A stretch of DNA of 64,000 nucleotides from the NCBI RefSeq assembly GCF_963675395.1, contig NZ_OY776223.1, positions 2,914,001 through 2,978,000 on the forward strand, in the 5' to 3' direction. Numbering within the stretch: position 1 is the stretch's first letter; every line of letters begins with the position of its first letter. This document shows, piece by piece, positions 1 to 10,482 of this stretch. Origin of the DNA: an uncultured Vibrio sp. Its GTDB lineage: Bacteria > Pseudomonadota > Gammaproteobacteria > Enterobacterales > Vibrionaceae. The translations under genes and the position numbers were made by a program. The notes under the pieces were generated by a model, which saw only the letters and a program-made list of their open reading frames with translations, was not told where the DNA came from and ran no database searches.

Positions 1-53
1 GAGCGGTTTTTTCGTAACTAAGTGGTATCACTACTTCTTTCAAAGCAATGGTA

Positions 54-1379
54 CTAAAGTATCATTGCAGCAATCCAACCGAAGATGATCAGCGGGATGT
101 TGTAGTGGATAAAGGTCGGTACTACGGTTTCCCAAATGTGTTCGTGCTGACCATCAGCATTCAGACCAGATGTCGGACCTAATGTAGAGTCTGAAGCCGG
201 TGAACCAGCATCACCTAGTGCCGCTGCGGTACCCACTAGCGCGATGGTTGCCATTGGTGAAAAGCCAAACGCCAATGAAAGTGGCACATAGATGGTCGCG
301 ATAATTGGGATGGTTGAGAATGATGAGCCAATCCCCATAGTCACCAGCAAGCCCACAACCAGCATAAGCAGCGCAGCCAGTGGTTTGTTGTCGCCAATGC
401 TGGTTGAAAGCGATTGAACCAAGGTTTCTACGCCACCAGTTTGCTTCATTACTGCAGCAAAACCTGCGGCAGCGATCATGATGAAGCCAATCATTGCCAT
501 CATGTGAACGCCTTTAGTGAAGACGTCGTGGGTTTCTTTCCATGCAATCACGCCACCAAACGTGAATACCATGAAACCAGCCAGAGCACCAATGATCATC
601 GAGCCTGTGTACAGCTGAACACTCAACGCAGCCACAATACCGATTGCAGCGACAAGGATATGCTGCTTGTTGATCACATGGTTTGTTTCATGGACTACGG
701 TTAACTCGGTTTCTTCATAGATACGAGGCTTACGGTAGCTCACAAAAATCGCAATGAACAAGCCAAACAACATGCCTGCACCAGGAAGCAACATCGCCGT
801 TGGGACCTGGCTTGCAACAACGTTTTCCAGACCGTTGTCATGCAAATTCTTTAATAGAATGTTATTTAAGAAGATGCCGCCAAAACCAACAGGCAGAACC
901 ATGTATGGCGTGATCAGACCGAAAGTCAGCACACAAGCGATCAGACGGCGATCCAATTTAAGCTTCGCAAATACGCCCAAAAGAGGAGGAATCAAAATTG
1001 GAATAAAGGCGATATGAACAGGGATAACGTTCTGAGAAGACATGGTGACGAGAATCAATGCCACCAATACTGCGTATTTTAGACCAGTCGTTGAGGCAGA
1101 GCTTTCTTTGCCATTAATACGCTTAATAACGTCTTTAGCTAATAGGTCAGTGATACCTGATTTCGAGATCGCAACGGCAAAGGTACCGAGCATCGCGTAG
1201 CTCAGAGCAATGGTTGCACCGCCACCAAGGCCGCTTTCAAAAGCTGCAACAGTATCGCCTAAGCTCATGCCAGCGACAAGGCCACCCACAATGGCACTGA
1301 ACGTGAGGGCGACTACCACGTTTACCCGCATCAACGCTAATACGAGCATGACGCAAACAGAAATAACAACAGGATTCAT
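54..1379 (-). CDS. Na+/H+ antiporter, NhaC-like ion transporter family
   Basis: Predicted inner-membrane antiporter of 441 residues, expected to exchange Na+ for H+. The chain is hydrophobic from its first residue and shows roughly 11-12 membrane segments in two halves. A charged loop at about residues 215-240 separates the halves. A conserved glycine/serine/aspartate segment ([13 protein letters not shown]) lies near residue 395, as in NhaC/YuiF-type antiporters. The gene follows rnt on the same strand after only 21 bases, so the two are probably co-transcribed. The family is judged from topology and motif, so the exact ion specificity is inference. Confidence 0.75.
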   Translation of the reverse strand: MNPVVISVCVMLVLALMRVNVVVALTFSAIVGGLVAGMSLGDTVAAFESGLGGGATIALSYAMLGTFAVAISKSGITDLLAKDVIKRINGKESSASTTGLKYAVLVALILVTMSSQNVIPVHIAFIPILIPPLLGVFAKLKLDRRLIACVLTFGLITPYMVLPVGFGGIFLNNILLKNLHDNGLENVVASQVPTAMLLPGAGMLFGLFIAIFVSYRKPRIYEETELTVVHETNHVINKQHILVAAIGIVAALSVQLYTGSMIIGALAGFMVFTFGGVIAWKETHDVFTKGVHMMAMIGFIMIAAAGFAAVMKQTGGVETLVQSLSTSIGDNKPLAALLMLVVGLLVTMGIGSSFSTIPIIATIYVPLSLAFGFSPMATIALVGTAAALGDAGSPASDSTLGPTSGLNADGQHEHIWETVVPTFIHYNIPLIIFGWIAAMIL

Positions 1380-1400
1380 ATTTTTTCCAATATATTGTGT

Positions 1401-2051
1401 TTACTTATTGTTGTCGTCAACAAGCGGCCAACCGCCAAGGGCCTTCCATTTGTTAACAATGCCACAGAATAACTCTGCAGTTTTTTGTGTATCGTAAAGT
1501 GCTGAATGCGCTTCACGGTTGTCGAATTCCATACCCGCCGTTTTACATGCTTTTGCCAGAACGGTTTGGCCGTAAGCAAGACCACTTAGTGCAGCAGTGT
1601 CAAAAGTGGCAAACGGATGGAAAGGAACTCGTTTTAGTTTGCAGCGTTCGTTCGCTGCATTCACAAAACCTAGGTCGAAAGCGGCATTATGCGCAACCAT
1701 AATCGCTCGTGAACAGTCTGCGGCTTTTTGCTCTTTACGGATAAGCTTATAAATTTCTTTTAACGCTTCTTGCTCAGACACAGCGCCGCGTAGCGGACTA
1801 AATGGGTCACGAATGCCATTGAATTCTAGCGCTTCTTTCTCCAAGTTCGCACCTTCAAACGGCTCAACATGAAAATGAATCGTCGAGGCCGGATGCAGGA
1901 CACCGTCTTCATCCATACGAAGGGTAACGGCGCATATTTCTAAAAGTGCATCAGTTTGAGCATTGAAACCCGCAGTCTCAACGTCAACAACCACTGGAAA
2001 ATAACCTCGAAAACGTTTTTTCAGGGTTAGAGCTTCATTTTCTATTGTCAT
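1401..2051 (-). CDS. rnt: Ribonuclease T
   Basis: DEDDh-type 3'-5' exoribonuclease of 216 residues that trims the 3' ends of tRNA and other stable RNAs and turns over the tRNA CCA end. The three exonuclease motifs are visible: VVDVETAG near residue 21, HNAAFDLGF near residue 125, and HSALYDT near residue 182 carrying the catalytic histidine and last aspartate. The length matches the family. The ribosome site is weak. It reads into the downstream antiporter gene, and a 317-base non-coding stretch separates it from divergent motY. Confidence 0.95.
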   Translation of the reverse strand: MTIENEALTLKKRFRGYFPVVVDVETAGFNAQTDALLEICAVTLRMDEDGVLHPASTIHFHVEPFEGANLEKEALEFNGIRDPFSPLRGAVSEQEALKEIYKLIRKEQKAADCSRAIMVAHNAAFDLGFVNAANERCKLKRVPFHPFATFDTAALSGLAYGQTVLAKACKTAGMEFDNREAHSALYDTQKTAELFCGIVNKWKALGGWPLVDDNNK

Positions 2052-2368
2052 GTTGGCTTATTTTTGTGTGACGAGGGCGGCATTATTACAGATTCTTCCG
2101 ATGAGAAAAACCGCAATCTCGGATAAAAATGCAAATCTGTTTTTTAGTTAGTCGATAAGCCATTTTGACGCGAAATATGCTGATGTTAACCGCCGAAGCA
2201 CTGATTTTATGTCTTGCTTTACGTTCTAACACTCACGATCATCTCTGACGTTAAGGCCAATAAAATATGCTTAGCTTTGTTTTTGGCGGGAATATTGCAT
2301 TAAAAGTCATGGTTTTGAATTGATGCAGATTGGCGGCAAAAGACTGCCATTTAAGAGAAAGTACGCAG
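2052..2368. other. Intergenic region between rnt and motY
   Basis: This 317-base stretch between divergent genes must hold promoters for both. A flagellar sigma-28-like match is noted separately at 2132-2158. I see no RNA gene, terminator or open frame worth calling here. Confidence 0.6.
2132..2158 (+). promoter_or_regulatory. Possible flagellar sigma-28 (FliA) promoter for motY
   Basis: CAAA, exactly 15 bases, then GTCGATAA. The enterobacterial FliA pattern is TAAA-N15-GCCGATAA, so there are two mismatches with ideal spacing. It lies about 210 bases before the motY start. motY is known to be expressed late in the Vibrio polar flagellar cascade, which fits, but the match is inexact. Confidence 0.35.
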
Positions 2369-3250
2369 ATGAATAAATGGCTGATTACCAGCGGTGTTAT
2401 CTCTTCATTGCTTAGCGCTAACAGCTATGCGGAGTTGAGCAAGCGCTATGTTGCGACTCCGCAGCAGTCTCAATGGGAGATGGTTGTTAACACACCTCTA
2501 GAGTGTCAACTTGTGCACCCGATCCCAAGTTTCGGTGATGCGGTGTTTTCATCGCGTGCGAGTAAAAAAATCAATTTAGATTTCGAATTAAAGATGCGAC
2601 GCCCTATGGGGAAGACTCGCAGCGTTAGTCTGATTTCTATGCCACCGCCTTGGCGCCCGGGAGAGCATGCTGATCGGATTACCAATCTCAAGTTTTTTCA
2701 ACAGTTTGATGGCTATGTTGGTGGTCAAACAGCATGGGGGATTTTGTCTGAACTCGAAAAAGGGCGATATCCGACGTTTAGTTACCAAGATTGGGTGAGC
2801 GGTGACCAAAGAATTGAAGTCGCGCTGTCGTCGGTACTGTTTCAAAGTAAATACAACACCTTCAGCGACTGTATCGCCAATTTATTAAAATACAGCTTTG
2901 AAGACATTGCCTTTACGATCCTACACTACCAGCGTCAGGGCGATCAGCTGACTAAGGCGTCGAAGCAAAGACTGTCGCAGATCGCAGATTATATTCGTTA
3001 CAACCAACATGTTGATTTGGTTTTGGTCGCGACCTATACCGATTCGACCGATGGCAAAAGTGCCAGTCAGAGCTTGTCGGAAAGGCGTGCAGAATCACTA
3101 CGAAGTTATTTTAAATCTTTGGGGATGCCGGAAGATCGTATTCAAGTACAAGGCTATGGAAAGCGTCGACCTATTGCAGATAACAGCTCGCCAATTGGTA
3201 AAGATAAAAACCGCCGCGTTGTCATTTCCCTAGGACGGACACAAGTTTAG
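2369..3250 (+). CDS. motY: Sodium-type flagellar motor protein MotY
   Basis: Part of the periplasmic T-ring that anchors the Na+-driven PomA/PomB stators around the polar flagellar motor. The start at 2369 gives 293 residues beginning MNKWLITSG with a signal peptide ending near ANSYA; an upstream in-frame ATG adds 13 polar residues that would spoil the signal, so I reject it. The N-terminal half is the MotY-specific stator-binding domain. The C-terminal half (about residues 170-290) is an OmpA-like peptidoglycan-binding domain with the NRRVVISL segment. It stands alone, away from other motility genes, as is usual in vibrios. Confidence 0.92.
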   Translation: MNKWLITSGVISSLLSANSYAELSKRYVATPQQSQWEMVVNTPLECQLVHPIPSFGDAVFSSRASKKINLDFELKMRRPMGKTRSVSLISMPPPWRPGEHADRITNLKFFQQFDGYVGGQTAWGILSELEKGRYPTFSYQDWVSGDQRIEVALSSVLFQSKYNTFSDCIANLLKYSFEDIAFTILHYQRQGDQLTKASKQRLSQIADYIRYNQHVDLVLVATYTDSTDGKSASQSLSERRAESLRSYFKSLGMPEDRIQVQGYGKRRPIADNSSPIGKDKNRRVVISLGRTQV

Positions 3251-3322
3251 TGTTCGCATTTCTAATCTTCTGACCTTTGGGCGGTTCAAAGTACCGAAGC
3301 CATTATGGTTGGGTCGTTATTG

Positions 3323-3763
3323 TTAGTTCAGACGAAACTTAGCGATAATTTCACAGTTAGTGGCGGTGTCGATTTTTTCAACTTGCTTGGCAATTACCGG
3401 GTTAGGGTGGCGTTTCATAAAATCAATCAGTGCTTTTGTGCAGCACCCGATGGACTCAATAAAACTGGCACAGTCCTTCTTTGGGCATTGAGGAATGAGC
3501 GTCAAGACTTTTTCAGACGCCAGTTGAAGGTATCGGAGTTCATATTCTGTGTCACCCGCCCATCGCCAAAACTGCGCTAGGTTGTGACAGGAAATAACAG
3601 AGATTAATAGACGTTCATCAGCTTCAATCTCCACACAGTCACTGATATCTTCGCTTAATCTAAGCGCTTGCTGGTAATGAAGAATACTACGTATAGGGTC
3701 ATCTAATTGAAGGGCGGTATCGGCTAGAAGTGTGTGTTTTTCCCATTCACTGATCATTGTCAT
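3323..3763 (-). CDS. Small conserved Vibrio protein (DUF2753-like)
   Basis: Soluble protein of 146 residues with no signal peptide or membrane segment. It looks all-helical. It has a TPR-like opening (ALQLDDPIRSILHYQQALRLS) and four cysteines in the second half (CPKKDC near residue 93 and IGCC near residue 105). I recognise it as a type of small hypothetical protein seen beside gloA in vibrios and do not know a function. It converges with motY. A terminator separates it from gloA upstream, so it probably has its own promoter. Confidence 0.7.
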   Translation of the reverse strand: MTMISEWEKHTLLADTALQLDDPIRSILHYQQALRLSEDISDCVEIEADERLLISVISCHNLAQFWRWAGDTEYELRYLQLASEKVLTLIPQCPKKDCASFIESIGCCTKALIDFMKRHPNPVIAKQVEKIDTATNCEIIAKFRLN

Positions 3764-3836
3764 TATCCCACATATCGAAGTTGGACTTAAATCTAAACAA
3801 TAACCATTATCATGTAAAGTTTTTTGTATATAAATA

Positions 3837-3861
3837 AAAGGCAGGTCTCACACCTGCCTTT
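3837..3861 (-). terminator. Terminator after gloA
   Basis: Perfect 9-base stem AAAGGCAGG / CCTGCCTTT with a 7-base loop. On the minus strand it is followed by a T-rich run, so it fits rho-independent termination of gloA. Confidence 0.8.
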
Positions 3862-3897
3862 CGTTCATGCTTTCAACAACTGTTAACGAGAGACGTA

Positions 3898-4314
3898 TTA
3901 GCCTTCAAGACCTGCAGTTGCTTGTTTGTTTTGAATAAGCTCGATCATGTAGCCATCTGGATCTTTTACGAAAGCGATATGAGTCGTACCACCTTTAACC
4001 GGACCTGGTTCACGCGTTACGTTACCGCCAACCGCTTTAATAGCGTCACAAGTCGTGTAGATGTCATCTACGCCGATTGCGATATGACCATAAGCATTAC
4101 CTAGGTCATACTCAGTTGTACCCCAGTTGTAAGTCAGCTCAATAACTGCGCCTTCTGACTCATCACCGTAGCCTAGGAAAGCAAGTGTGTACTCGTACTC
4201 TTTGTTTTCGTTGGTACGAAGCAGCTTCATACCCATAACGTCAGTGTAAAACTTGATTGACTTGTCTAGATCACCCACGCGTAGCATGGTGTGTAGAATT
4301 CGACCGTTTGACAT
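3898..4314 (-). CDS. gloA: Lactoylglutathione lyase (glyoxalase I)
   Basis: Converts the hemithioacetal of methylglyoxal and glutathione to S-lactoylglutathione. It is a 138-residue VOC-fold protein. The metal ligands of the E. coli enzyme are all present, shifted by three: His8, Glu59, His77 and Glu125. An AGGAGT ribosome site sits 7 bases before the ATG. It lies 32 bases downstream of nth on the same strand and ends at a strong terminator. Confidence 0.96.
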   Translation of the reverse strand: MSNGRILHTMLRVGDLDKSIKFYTDVMGMKLLRTNENKEYEYTLAFLGYGDESEGAVIELTYNWGTTEYDLGNAYGHIAIGVDDIYTTCDAIKAVGGNVTREPGPVKGGTTHIAFVKDPDGYMIELIQNKQATAGLEG

Positions 4315-4346
4315 TTTTAACTCCTAGCTTTCATTTTCAAATAGTG

Positions 4347-4988
4347 TTAACTATCTGGGTATACTTTCTCTTTATACTCACACAAATCTTCAATAATGCA
4401 GCTACCACAGCGAGGTTTTCTCGCAACACAGGTATAACGGCCATGAAGAATGAGCCAGTGGTGTACGTCAAGTTTAAACTCTTTAGGCACCACTTTTAAT
4501 AGTTTTTGCTCTACGTCATCGACGGTTTTACCCATCGCAAATTTAGTGCGATTCGATACGCGATAAATATGGGTATCGACGGCAATGGTGGGCCAGCCAA
4601 AAGCGGTGTTAAGCACAACGTTTGCCGTTTTTCTTCCAACACCTGGCAGAGCCTCAAGTGCGGCACGATCTTCCGGCACTTCACCATTGTGTTTTTCCAG
4701 CAAGATTTTACAGGTTTTGATGGTGTTTTCCGCTTTGGAGTTAAACAGGCCAATGGTCTTGATGTACTCTTTCAAGCCATCGACACCTAAATCAAACATG
4801 CTCTGTGGTGTATTTGCAACGGGGAACAGTTTGTCAGTGGCTTTGTTCACGCTCACATCCGTCGCTTGTGCTGACAGCAAAACCGCGATAAGCAACTCAA
4901 AGGGCGAACTCCAATTTAGCTCGGTTTGAGGGTTTGGGTTGTTTTCCCTTAATCGTTGTAAAATTTCAATTCTTTTGACTTTGTTCAT
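4347..4988 (-). CDS. nth: Endonuclease III (DNA glycosylase/AP lyase)
   Basis: Base-excision repair enzyme that removes oxidised pyrimidines and cuts at abasic sites. It has 213 residues. The helix-hairpin-helix LPGVGRKTA carries catalytic Lys120, VDTHIYR carries Asp138, and the C-terminal C-X6-C-X2-C-X5-C motif binds a 4Fe-4S cluster. It follows rsxE, as in E. coli, but a hairpin terminator lies between them, so it is at least partly separate from the rsx operon. gloA follows closely. Confidence 0.96.
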   Translation of the reverse strand: MNKVKRIEILQRLRENNPNPQTELNWSSPFELLIAVLLSAQATDVSVNKATDKLFPVANTPQSMFDLGVDGLKEYIKTIGLFNSKAENTIKTCKILLEKHNGEVPEDRAALEALPGVGRKTANVVLNTAFGWPTIAVDTHIYRVSNRTKFAMGKTVDDVEQKLLKVVPKEFKLDVHHWLILHGRYTCVARKPRCGSCIIEDLCEYKEKVYPDS

Positions 4989-5024
4989 TGCTGACTTCCA
5001 ATACCGTCTTGGCGGTCTATGAAA

Positions 5025-5049
5025 AAGGCCCTACGAGTGGTAGAGCCTT
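5025..5049 (-). terminator. Terminator between rsxE and nth
   Basis: Stem AAGGC-C-CTAC / GTAG-A-GCCTT with one mismatch and a 5-base loop. On the minus strand it is followed by TTTTTC, which supports termination at the end of rsxE. Confidence 0.75.
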
Positions 5050-5066
5050 ATTTTTTATTCTGCGTA

Positions 5067-5759
5067 CTATGCGTTAGTGACGCGGGCACGCTCAATGGTT
5101 GGTTTTTCTTCTTTTGGCTGTCGTGCCTGAATTGAACTATCAATGATATTTTTCAATGCGATCAGCAAGCCAACACCAATGAAAGCGCCTGGCGGCAGCA
5201 GAGCCAGAAGGAAGCTGCTATCGAAGTTGAACACTTCGATTCTAAGTGAAGCTGCCCAGTCGCCTAGTAGTAAATCGGCACCGTCAAATAACGTGCCGTT
5301 ACCAATTAGCTCACGCATGGAGCCTAACACAACTAATACGCTGGTCATGCCTAAGCCCATCCATAAGCCGTCTAAGGCCGAAGGGAGTACATCGTTTTTC
5401 GAAGCGTAGGCTTCTGCTCGGCCAATAATGATACAGTTGGTTACGATCAGCGGAATAAAGATACCGAGTGAAAGGTATAAACCGTACGCGTAAGCATTCA
5501 TTAGAAGCTGTACACAGGTGACCAGTGACGCAATGATCATGACGAAGACCGGAATGCGGACCTCTTTTGGCACGTAGTTACGGATAAGAGAAACCGTTAC
5601 GTTGGAGCCAACCAGTACCAATAGCGTGGCAATACCTAGGCCTAGTGCGTTGGTGATCGTCGATGACACAGCCAACAGGGGACAAAGACCAAGCAGCTGA
5701 ACTAATGCTGGGTTGTTGTTCCACATGCCGTTTTTCATCAGCAGTTTGTTGTCACTCAT
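5067..5759 (-). CDS. rsxE: Electron transport complex subunit RsxE/RnfE
   Basis: Integral membrane subunit (230 residues, about six membrane segments) of the Rsx/Rnf complex, which moves electrons between NADH and ferredoxin-type carriers coupled to ion translocation and helps keep SoxR reduced in E. coli. It belongs to the NqrDE/RnfAE family and is paralogous to RsxA in this operon. The start overlaps the rsxG stop by four bases (ATGA), indicating translational coupling. The C-terminal tail is charged and cytoplasmic. Confidence 0.95.
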   Translation of the reverse strand: MSDNKLLMKNGMWNNNPALVQLLGLCPLLAVSSTITNALGLGIATLLVLVGSNVTVSLIRNYVPKEVRIPVFVMIIASLVTCVQLLMNAYAYGLYLSLGIFIPLIVTNCIIIGRAEAYASKNDVLPSALDGLWMGLGMTSVLVVLGSMRELIGNGTLFDGADLLLGDWAASLRIEVFNFDSSFLLALLPPGAFIGVGLLIALKNIIDSSIQARQPKEEKPTIERARVTNA

Positions 5760-6391
5760 TGATTGCCTCCTGCGCAGTCTAGGGGCTGACTAAGAATCTC
5801 ATCACGGGTGTTATTAACATAGTTTACGGTGTTTCTTACCACTTTGACTACCGCTCTTGGCGTAATCGTCGCGCCAGTAAACTGATCAAAATCACCACCG
5901 TCTTTACGAACACGCCAAGAATTCCAGTTTGCTTCCGTGATTTCTTTTCCGGTAAAGCTCAGAATCCAATCTGTCACACGAAGGTCGACTTTATCGCCTA
6001 ACCCCGGCGTTTCTTGATGACTCAGAACGCGAGTACCCAGAATCTTGCCTTGGTTATCAATACCTGTGATGACTTTTATCGCACCGTTATAACCGTCTGG
6101 TGCGATAGACTCAATCGCGATCGCGGTTGGATCGCCATTTTTCGTCGCAATATAAGCTGGCATCGCATGCTGTGTGCCAAGTTCTGGTGAGCTAACCATA
6201 GTACACGCTTGAGTTAACGCGTTGTCATGCATCGTCTCAGGAATGACCTGATTGAGCACTGACAATAACTGTTTTCGTTCTTGTTGTTTGATTTGATCTT
6301 CGGTTAAGAACTGAGTCAATGCCACTAGACCAGTTGTGGCACAAGCAAAGATAGCGAGTGTCAGACCATTTTTTCTAATTGCGGTTAACAT
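5756..6391 (-). CDS. rsxG: Electron transport complex subunit RsxG/RnfG
   Basis: Periplasm-facing flavoprotein subunit, 211 residues with an N-terminal membrane anchor. The start at 6391 (MLTAIRKNG) is preferred over an in-frame ATG 45 bases upstream that would overlap rsxD further. The FMN attachment motif FTGATITPR places the flavinylated threonine at residue 175, the same number reported for V. cholerae RnfG. Mature domain 60-205 is the FMN-binding domain. It is flanked by rsxD upstream and rsxE downstream with minimal spacing. Confidence 0.95.
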   Translation of the reverse strand: MLTAIRKNGLTLAIFACATTGLVALTQFLTEDQIKQQERKQLLSVLNQVIPETMHDNALTQACTMVSSPELGTQHAMPAYIATKNGDPTAIAIESIAPDGYNGAIKVITGIDNQGKILGTRVLSHQETPGLGDKVDLRVTDWILSFTGKEITEANWNSWRVRKDGGDFDQFTGATITPRAVVKVVRNTVNYVNNTRDEILSQPLDCAGGNQ

Positions 6392-6398
6392 GTTTACC

Positions 6399-7445
6399 TC
6401 AGTGACCGTAAGTTCTAGGTTTGGTGTAGTAGTCAATCAGTGGCACGCACATATTGGCTAGCAGAACTGCGAATGCAACGCCATCAGGGAAACCGCCCCA
6501 ACTGCGAATGATAAAGACGAGTGCACCAATTAGGGCACCAAAAATTAGGCGACCTTTTACAGTGGTTGAAGCTGAGACAGGATCTGTTGCGATAAAGAAG
6601 GCACCCAGCATGGTCGCACCTGATAATAAGTGGAAGATCGGTGACGCCGTTTCTCCCGGAGTGATCAGCGTGAACACCAGGCTAAACAAGGTTAAACTCG
6701 CCAGGAAACCAACAGGGATGTACCACTGAATAATACGCTTTTTGATCATCACCAGGCCGCCAATAAAGTAAGCGACGTTGACCCACTGCCAACCAATACC
6801 TGCCAAACCAGAAAAAATCGGCTGTGACAGAATTTCACTCGGTGTTGCGCCAGTATGCAGCCCAGTTTTAAAAGCATCGAGTGGTGTTGCCATCGTCACG
6901 CCGTCTACACCTGCACGTACTTGCTGAAGCGATAGGCCATCGTTATCAAATCCAGTAAAAATAAGCGACAACACATCGGCGAAATTGACGTGATCCGGAA
7001 TAAGAGATGTCGGCACGCTCCAGCTGGTCATTTGAACCGGGAACGAAATAAGCAGCACAACATAAGCCACCATCGCTGGGTTAAACAGGTTTTGCCCAAG
7101 CCCACCATAGAGGTGCTTTGCTATTACAATTGCGAAGATTAAGCCAATCACGCTAAGCCACCAAGGAGACCACGGTGGAATGGCAACCGCCAGCAGCCAA
7201 GCGGTAACGATGGCACTGTTATCTCGAAGTGCTCGAATTGGAGAGCGCTTGCGAGCGATCATCACTAATGCTTCCAGAGATATCGCAACAGCAATGGCAA
7301 AAATAAGCTGGATAAGTGTACCCCAGCCAAAAAAGTAAGTTTGAGCCGCTAAACCAGGGATCGCACACAGTGCCACCCATTTCATCAAATCAGGCGTGCT
7401 ACGACGACTGTGGGTATGCGGTGAGCTGGCTATAAAAAACGACAT
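6399..7445 (-). CDS. rsxD: Electron transport complex subunit RsxD/RnfD
   Basis: Membrane subunit of 348 residues in the NqrB/RnfD family, with about nine to ten membrane segments. Thr187 in the segment TMATPLDA corresponds to the FMN-carrying threonine known in V. cholerae Rnf[17 protein letters not shown] segment near residue 275 is also conserved. Its ATG overlaps the rsxC stop region by one base, so translation is probably coupled. Confidence 0.95.
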   Translation of the reverse strand: MSFFIASSPHTHSRRSTPDLMKWVALCAIPGLAAQTYFFGWGTLIQLIFAIAVAISLEALVMIARKRSPIRALRDNSAIVTAWLLAVAIPPWSPWWLSVIGLIFAIVIAKHLYGGLGQNLFNPAMVAYVVLLISFPVQMTSWSVPTSLIPDHVNFADVLSLIFTGFDNDGLSLQQVRAGVDGVTMATPLDAFKTGLHTGATPSEILSQPIFSGLAGIGWQWVNVAYFIGGLVMIKKRIIQWYIPVGFLASLTLFSLVFTLITPGETASPIFHLLSGATMLGAFFIATDPVSASTTVKGRLIFGALIGALVFIIRSWGGFPDGVAFAVLLANMCVPLIDYYTKPRTYGH

Positions 7446-9874
7446 TACTCGTTCTCCTCGGTATTATTTTTATTTGCTTCTTGCTGAGCTTTGCGCGCTT
7501 TAGCACGAGCAATCGCCGCAGCGACTGCGGCTTTCTTCGGATCTTCTGCTTGCTCCGTCGGGGCTTCTTCTTCAGCTGGCTTTGCCCCTGCTTCCTGCTG
7601 AGCTTTGCGCGCTTTCGCACGAGCAATAGCAGCAGCGACTGCGACTTTCTTCGGATCTTCTGCTTGCTCAGTCGGATCTTCTGCTTGCTCAGTCGGGGCT
7701 TCTTCTTCAGCTGGCTTTGCCTCTGCTTCCTGCTGAGCTTTACGTGCTTTAGCGCGGGCAATGGCCGCAGCGACCGCGGCTTTCTTCGGGTCTTCTGCTT
7801 GCTCAGCCGGGGCTTCATCGTCAGCAGGTTTTGCTTCTACCTCTTGCCCAGCTTTGCGCGCTTTAGCACGAGCAATCGCCGCAGCGACTGCGGCTTTCTT
7901 CGGATCTTCTGCTTGCTCAGCCGGGGCTTCATCGTCAGCAGGTTTTGCTTCTACCTCTTGCTGAGCTTTACGTGCTTTAGCACGAGCAATCGCTGCAGCG
8001 ACCGCGGCTTTCTTCGGATCTTCTGTTTGCTCAGCCTGGGCTTCATCGTCAGCAGGTTTTGCTTCTGCTTCTTGCCCAGCTTTACGCGCCTTGGCACGAG
8101 CTATCGCAGCGGCAACCGCTGATTTCTTGTCAGCTGTTTTATCGCTTGTGTCTTCGTTCTGCTCTTTTTCTGCCTTACGTTCACGAGCCAGACGCTTGCG
8201 TTCTTCACGCAGCTTGGCCATCTCTGAGTTATCTGGCTCAGCAGCGCCTGCTTCTGCAGCTGCCGCTTGTTTGGCTTTCGCTTTTGCTATTGCAGCAGCC
8301 ACTGCCGGTTTCACGGCTGGTACGGTTTTGTCTTCGGTCTCTGTCTTTTGCGCTTTAACACGAGCAATGGCAGCGGCAATCGCATCGTCGCCACCTTTAG
8401 ACTTCATATCTTTGCGACGATCATCAGCCGCTTTCTTGAAGCGATTCTCGCGCTCAGCTTTTTCGCGCTCCATACGCGCTTTTTTCTCTTCAAAGCGCAG
8501 TTTTGCACGTTCAGCGGCTTCTGATTCTTGTGCTCGGGTACGCATTTCTGCTTTTGCCTGGCGATAGTATTGAACCAGTGGAATTTCGCTTGGGCATACA
8601 AAGGCACAAGCGCCACATTCAATACAGTCTTTCAGATTGAGCTCTTCCAGCTTGTCATACTCTTCTGCTTTGGAGTGCCAAAACAGCTGTTGAGGAAGCA
8701 GTGACGCAGGGCAGGCTTCAGCGCATTGACCACAGCGAATACATTCCATTTCATTCTGGCTAGCAGAGATCTCAAAGCGAGTTGGCGCAAGAATACAGTT
8801 AGCTGTCTTGGTAATTGGTACGTGAGAGTGGGGCAGGGTAAAGCCCATCATAGGCCCGCCCATGATCAAACGTTGGAGCTTTTTGTCGGCCTTATAGCCA
8901 AATTCATCCAGCAGATCTTGTACAGGTGTGCCCAAAAGCGCCCAAACGTTGCGTGGCTTCTTAAAGGTTTTACCCGTTAGCGTGACAATTCGCTCAATCA
9001 TTGGCTCACCATCAATGACGGCGCGTTTGATTGAGTATAAAGAGCCTACGTTTTGAACCAAAATGCCAATATCTGCCGGGATCGCACCAGTAGGTACTTC
9101 TTTATTAGTCAGAATTTTGATCAGCTGTTTCTCGCCGCCTGACGGGTATTTGGTCGGGATTACGCGGATAACAATATCTTTGTTTAAAGCGGCATGCTCC
9201 AGTGCTTTAATTGCATCTGGTTTATTATCTTCAATACCGATAATCGTCAGTTTTGGCTTTAGGATATGTTCAACAATCTCAATGCCCTGAATCAGTTCGA
9301 CAGCATGTTCCTGCATGAGTTTGTCGTCGGCGGTAATATATGGCTCACACTCTGCGGCGTTTACAATCAGAATTTCTGTCCGGGCAACACCGGATTGGAG
9401 CTTCTTCGCGGTTGGGAAACCTGCGCCACCCATCCCCGAAATACCTGCAAGACGTATAACGTCGATTAACGCATCCGCGGGTTCTTGAGTGTAATCAGCC
9501 ACGGGTTTTTTCTCACACCAAGCATCTTTACCGTCAGTCGTGATAACAGCACACAGTTCGCTTAATCCTGATGGGTGAGCGACCGTTCTGGGCTCAATTG
9601 CGGAGATTTTGCCGGATGTCGGCGCGTGAACAGGCACGGTAAAACCCGATTCAGACTGTGTTAAAGCTTGACCTTTCAATACCTTGTCACCGACGGCAAC
9701 GAGGAGTTTACCTGCTTTACCAATATGCTGTTTTAATGGCAGTACGATCTCTGTTGGAATCGCTGCGTGTAGTAATTCTGTTTTATTGGATTGTTTTTTG
9801 TTTTCTGCCGGATGCACACCGCCTGGAAAATCCCAAAGCGACCCAGTACGAATTTGTTCAATCAAAGACAACAT
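7445..9874 (-). CDS. rsxC: Electron transport complex subunit RsxC/RnfC with expanded repeat tail
   Basis: Peripheral NADH-facing subunit of 809 residues. The N-terminal two thirds are canonical: a glycine-rich nucleotide/FMN segment GMGGAGFPT at 148-156, and two 4Fe-4S motifs at Cys378/381/384/388 and Cys417/420/423/427. After residue 440 the chain becomes a charged alanine/lysine/glutamate coiled-coil tail, and from residue 585 to the end it is a tandem array of six roughly 38-residue units. The tail varies in length among gammaproteobacteria, so its size here is unusual but not a sign of damage. The frame is open throughout. Confidence 0.95.
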   Translation of the reverse strand: MLSLIEQIRTGSLWDFPGGVHPAENKKQSNKTELLHAAIPTEIVLPLKQHIGKAGKLLVAVGDKVLKGQALTQSESGFTVPVHAPTSGKISAIEPRTVAHPSGLSELCAVITTDGKDAWCEKKPVADYTQEPADALIDVIRLAGISGMGGAGFPTAKKLQSGVARTEILIVNAAECEPYITADDKLMQEHAVELIQGIEIVEHILKPKLTIIGIEDNKPDAIKALEHAALNKDIVIRVIPTKYPSGGEKQLIKILTNKEVPTGAIPADIGILVQNVGSLYSIKRAVIDGEPMIERIVTLTGKTFKKPRNVWALLGTPVQDLLDEFGYKADKKLQRLIMGGPMMGFTLPHSHVPITKTANCILAPTRFEISASQNEMECIRCGQCAEACPASLLPQQLFWHSKAEEYDKLEELNLKDCIECGACAFVCPSEIPLVQYYRQAKAEMRTRAQESEAAERAKLRFEEKKARMEREKAERENRFKKAADDRRKDMKSKGGDDAIAAAIARVKAQKTETEDKTVPAVKPAVAAAIAKAKAKQAAAAEAGAAEPDNSEMAKLREERKRLARERKAEKEQNEDTSDKTADKKSAVAAAIARAKARKAGQEAEAKPADDEAQAEQTEDPKKAAVAAAIARAKARKAQQEVEAKPADDEAPAEQAEDPKKAAVAAAIARAKARKAGQEVEAKPADDEAPAEQAEDPKKAAVAAAIARAKARKAQQEAEAKPAEEEAPTEQAEDPTEQAEDPKKVAVAAAIARAKARKAQQEAGAKPAEEEAPTEQAEDPKKAAVAAAIARAKARKAQQEANKNNTEENE
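7448..8122 (-). repeat. Tandem repeat array encoding the RsxC C-terminal tail
   Basis: Six head-to-tail units of about 114 bases, encoding [18 protein letters not shown] followed by [19 protein letters not shown] or close variants. The fourth unit carries a 21-base internal duplication (TEQAEDP twice), making it 45 residues. The last unit is truncated at 28 residues. Units 2 and 3 are nearly identical at DNA level, which points to recent slippage or unequal recombination. Confidence 0.95.
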
Positions 9875-9882
9875 ACGAAACC

Positions 9883-10479
9883 TTAATTAATTGAATCTTT
9901 CACGTTCGCTGCATCTTGGGCAGCATCCGTAATATCCACGACTGGAATGGTATTAAGTTGCCACTTCCAGCTGTCTGTGGTGGTTGCCACAGGAATCATT
10001 TCAATACAGTCAGTCGGACATGGGGCAACACACAAGTCACAACCAGTACATTCTTCTTTGATAACGGTATGAAGTGCTTTAGTTCCGCCAACGATGGCAT
10101 CGACAGGACAGGCTTGAATGCACTTAGTACAACCTATGCACATGTCTTCGTGAATGAACGCGACCGTAGGGACTTTGTTTTCAAGATCGTGTGCCGACTC
10201 TTCAGGTTCTACACCCATAAGATCGGCTAACTTCTCTATTGTTGCTTGACCACCCGGAGGACATTTATTGATATGGTCACCATTAGCAATGGCTTCTGCA
10301 TAAGGGCGACAGCCTGGGTAACCACATTGACCACACTGGGTTTGAGGTAAGATTGCATCGATCTGATCGACGATTGGATCTGCCTCAACTTTGAAGCGAA
10401 TAGAGGCAAATCCAAGGATGGCTCCGAAAATCGCAGCAAGTACAGCGAGTGCGATGATCGCAATTAGAATCGTACTCAT
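9883..10479 (-). CDS. rsxB: Electron transport complex subunit RsxB/RnfB
   Basis: Iron-sulfur subunit of 198 residues with an N-terminal membrane helix (about residues 5-27). A four-cysteine cluster domain follows (Cys49, 52, 57, 73), then two ferredoxin motifs at Cys114/117/120/124 and Cys144/147/150/154. It passes electrons from RsxC toward the membrane subunits. It lies 3 bases after rsxA and 8 before rsxC. Confidence 0.96.
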   Translation of the reverse strand: MSTILIAIIALAVLAAIFGAILGFASIRFKVEADPIVDQIDAILPQTQCGQCGYPGCRPYAEAIANGDHINKCPPGGQATIEKLADLMGVEPEESAHDLENKVPTVAFIHEDMCIGCTKCIQACPVDAIVGGTKALHTVIKEECTGCDLCVAPCPTDCIEMIPVATTTDSWKWQLNTIPVVDITDAAQDAANVKDSIN

Positions 10480-10482
10480 CGT

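Noticed and set aside
7481..8122. Open frame of 213 codons antisense to the RsxC repeat tail, and other frames in this region
   Set aside because: It is produced by the GC pattern of the repeat codons on the opposite strand. Low-complexity Phe/Leu/Ser/Cys product and no ribosome site.
7448..8122. CRISPR-like array
   Set aside because: Units are head-to-tail, without unique spacers, and stay in frame with rsxC. It is a coding tandem repeat.
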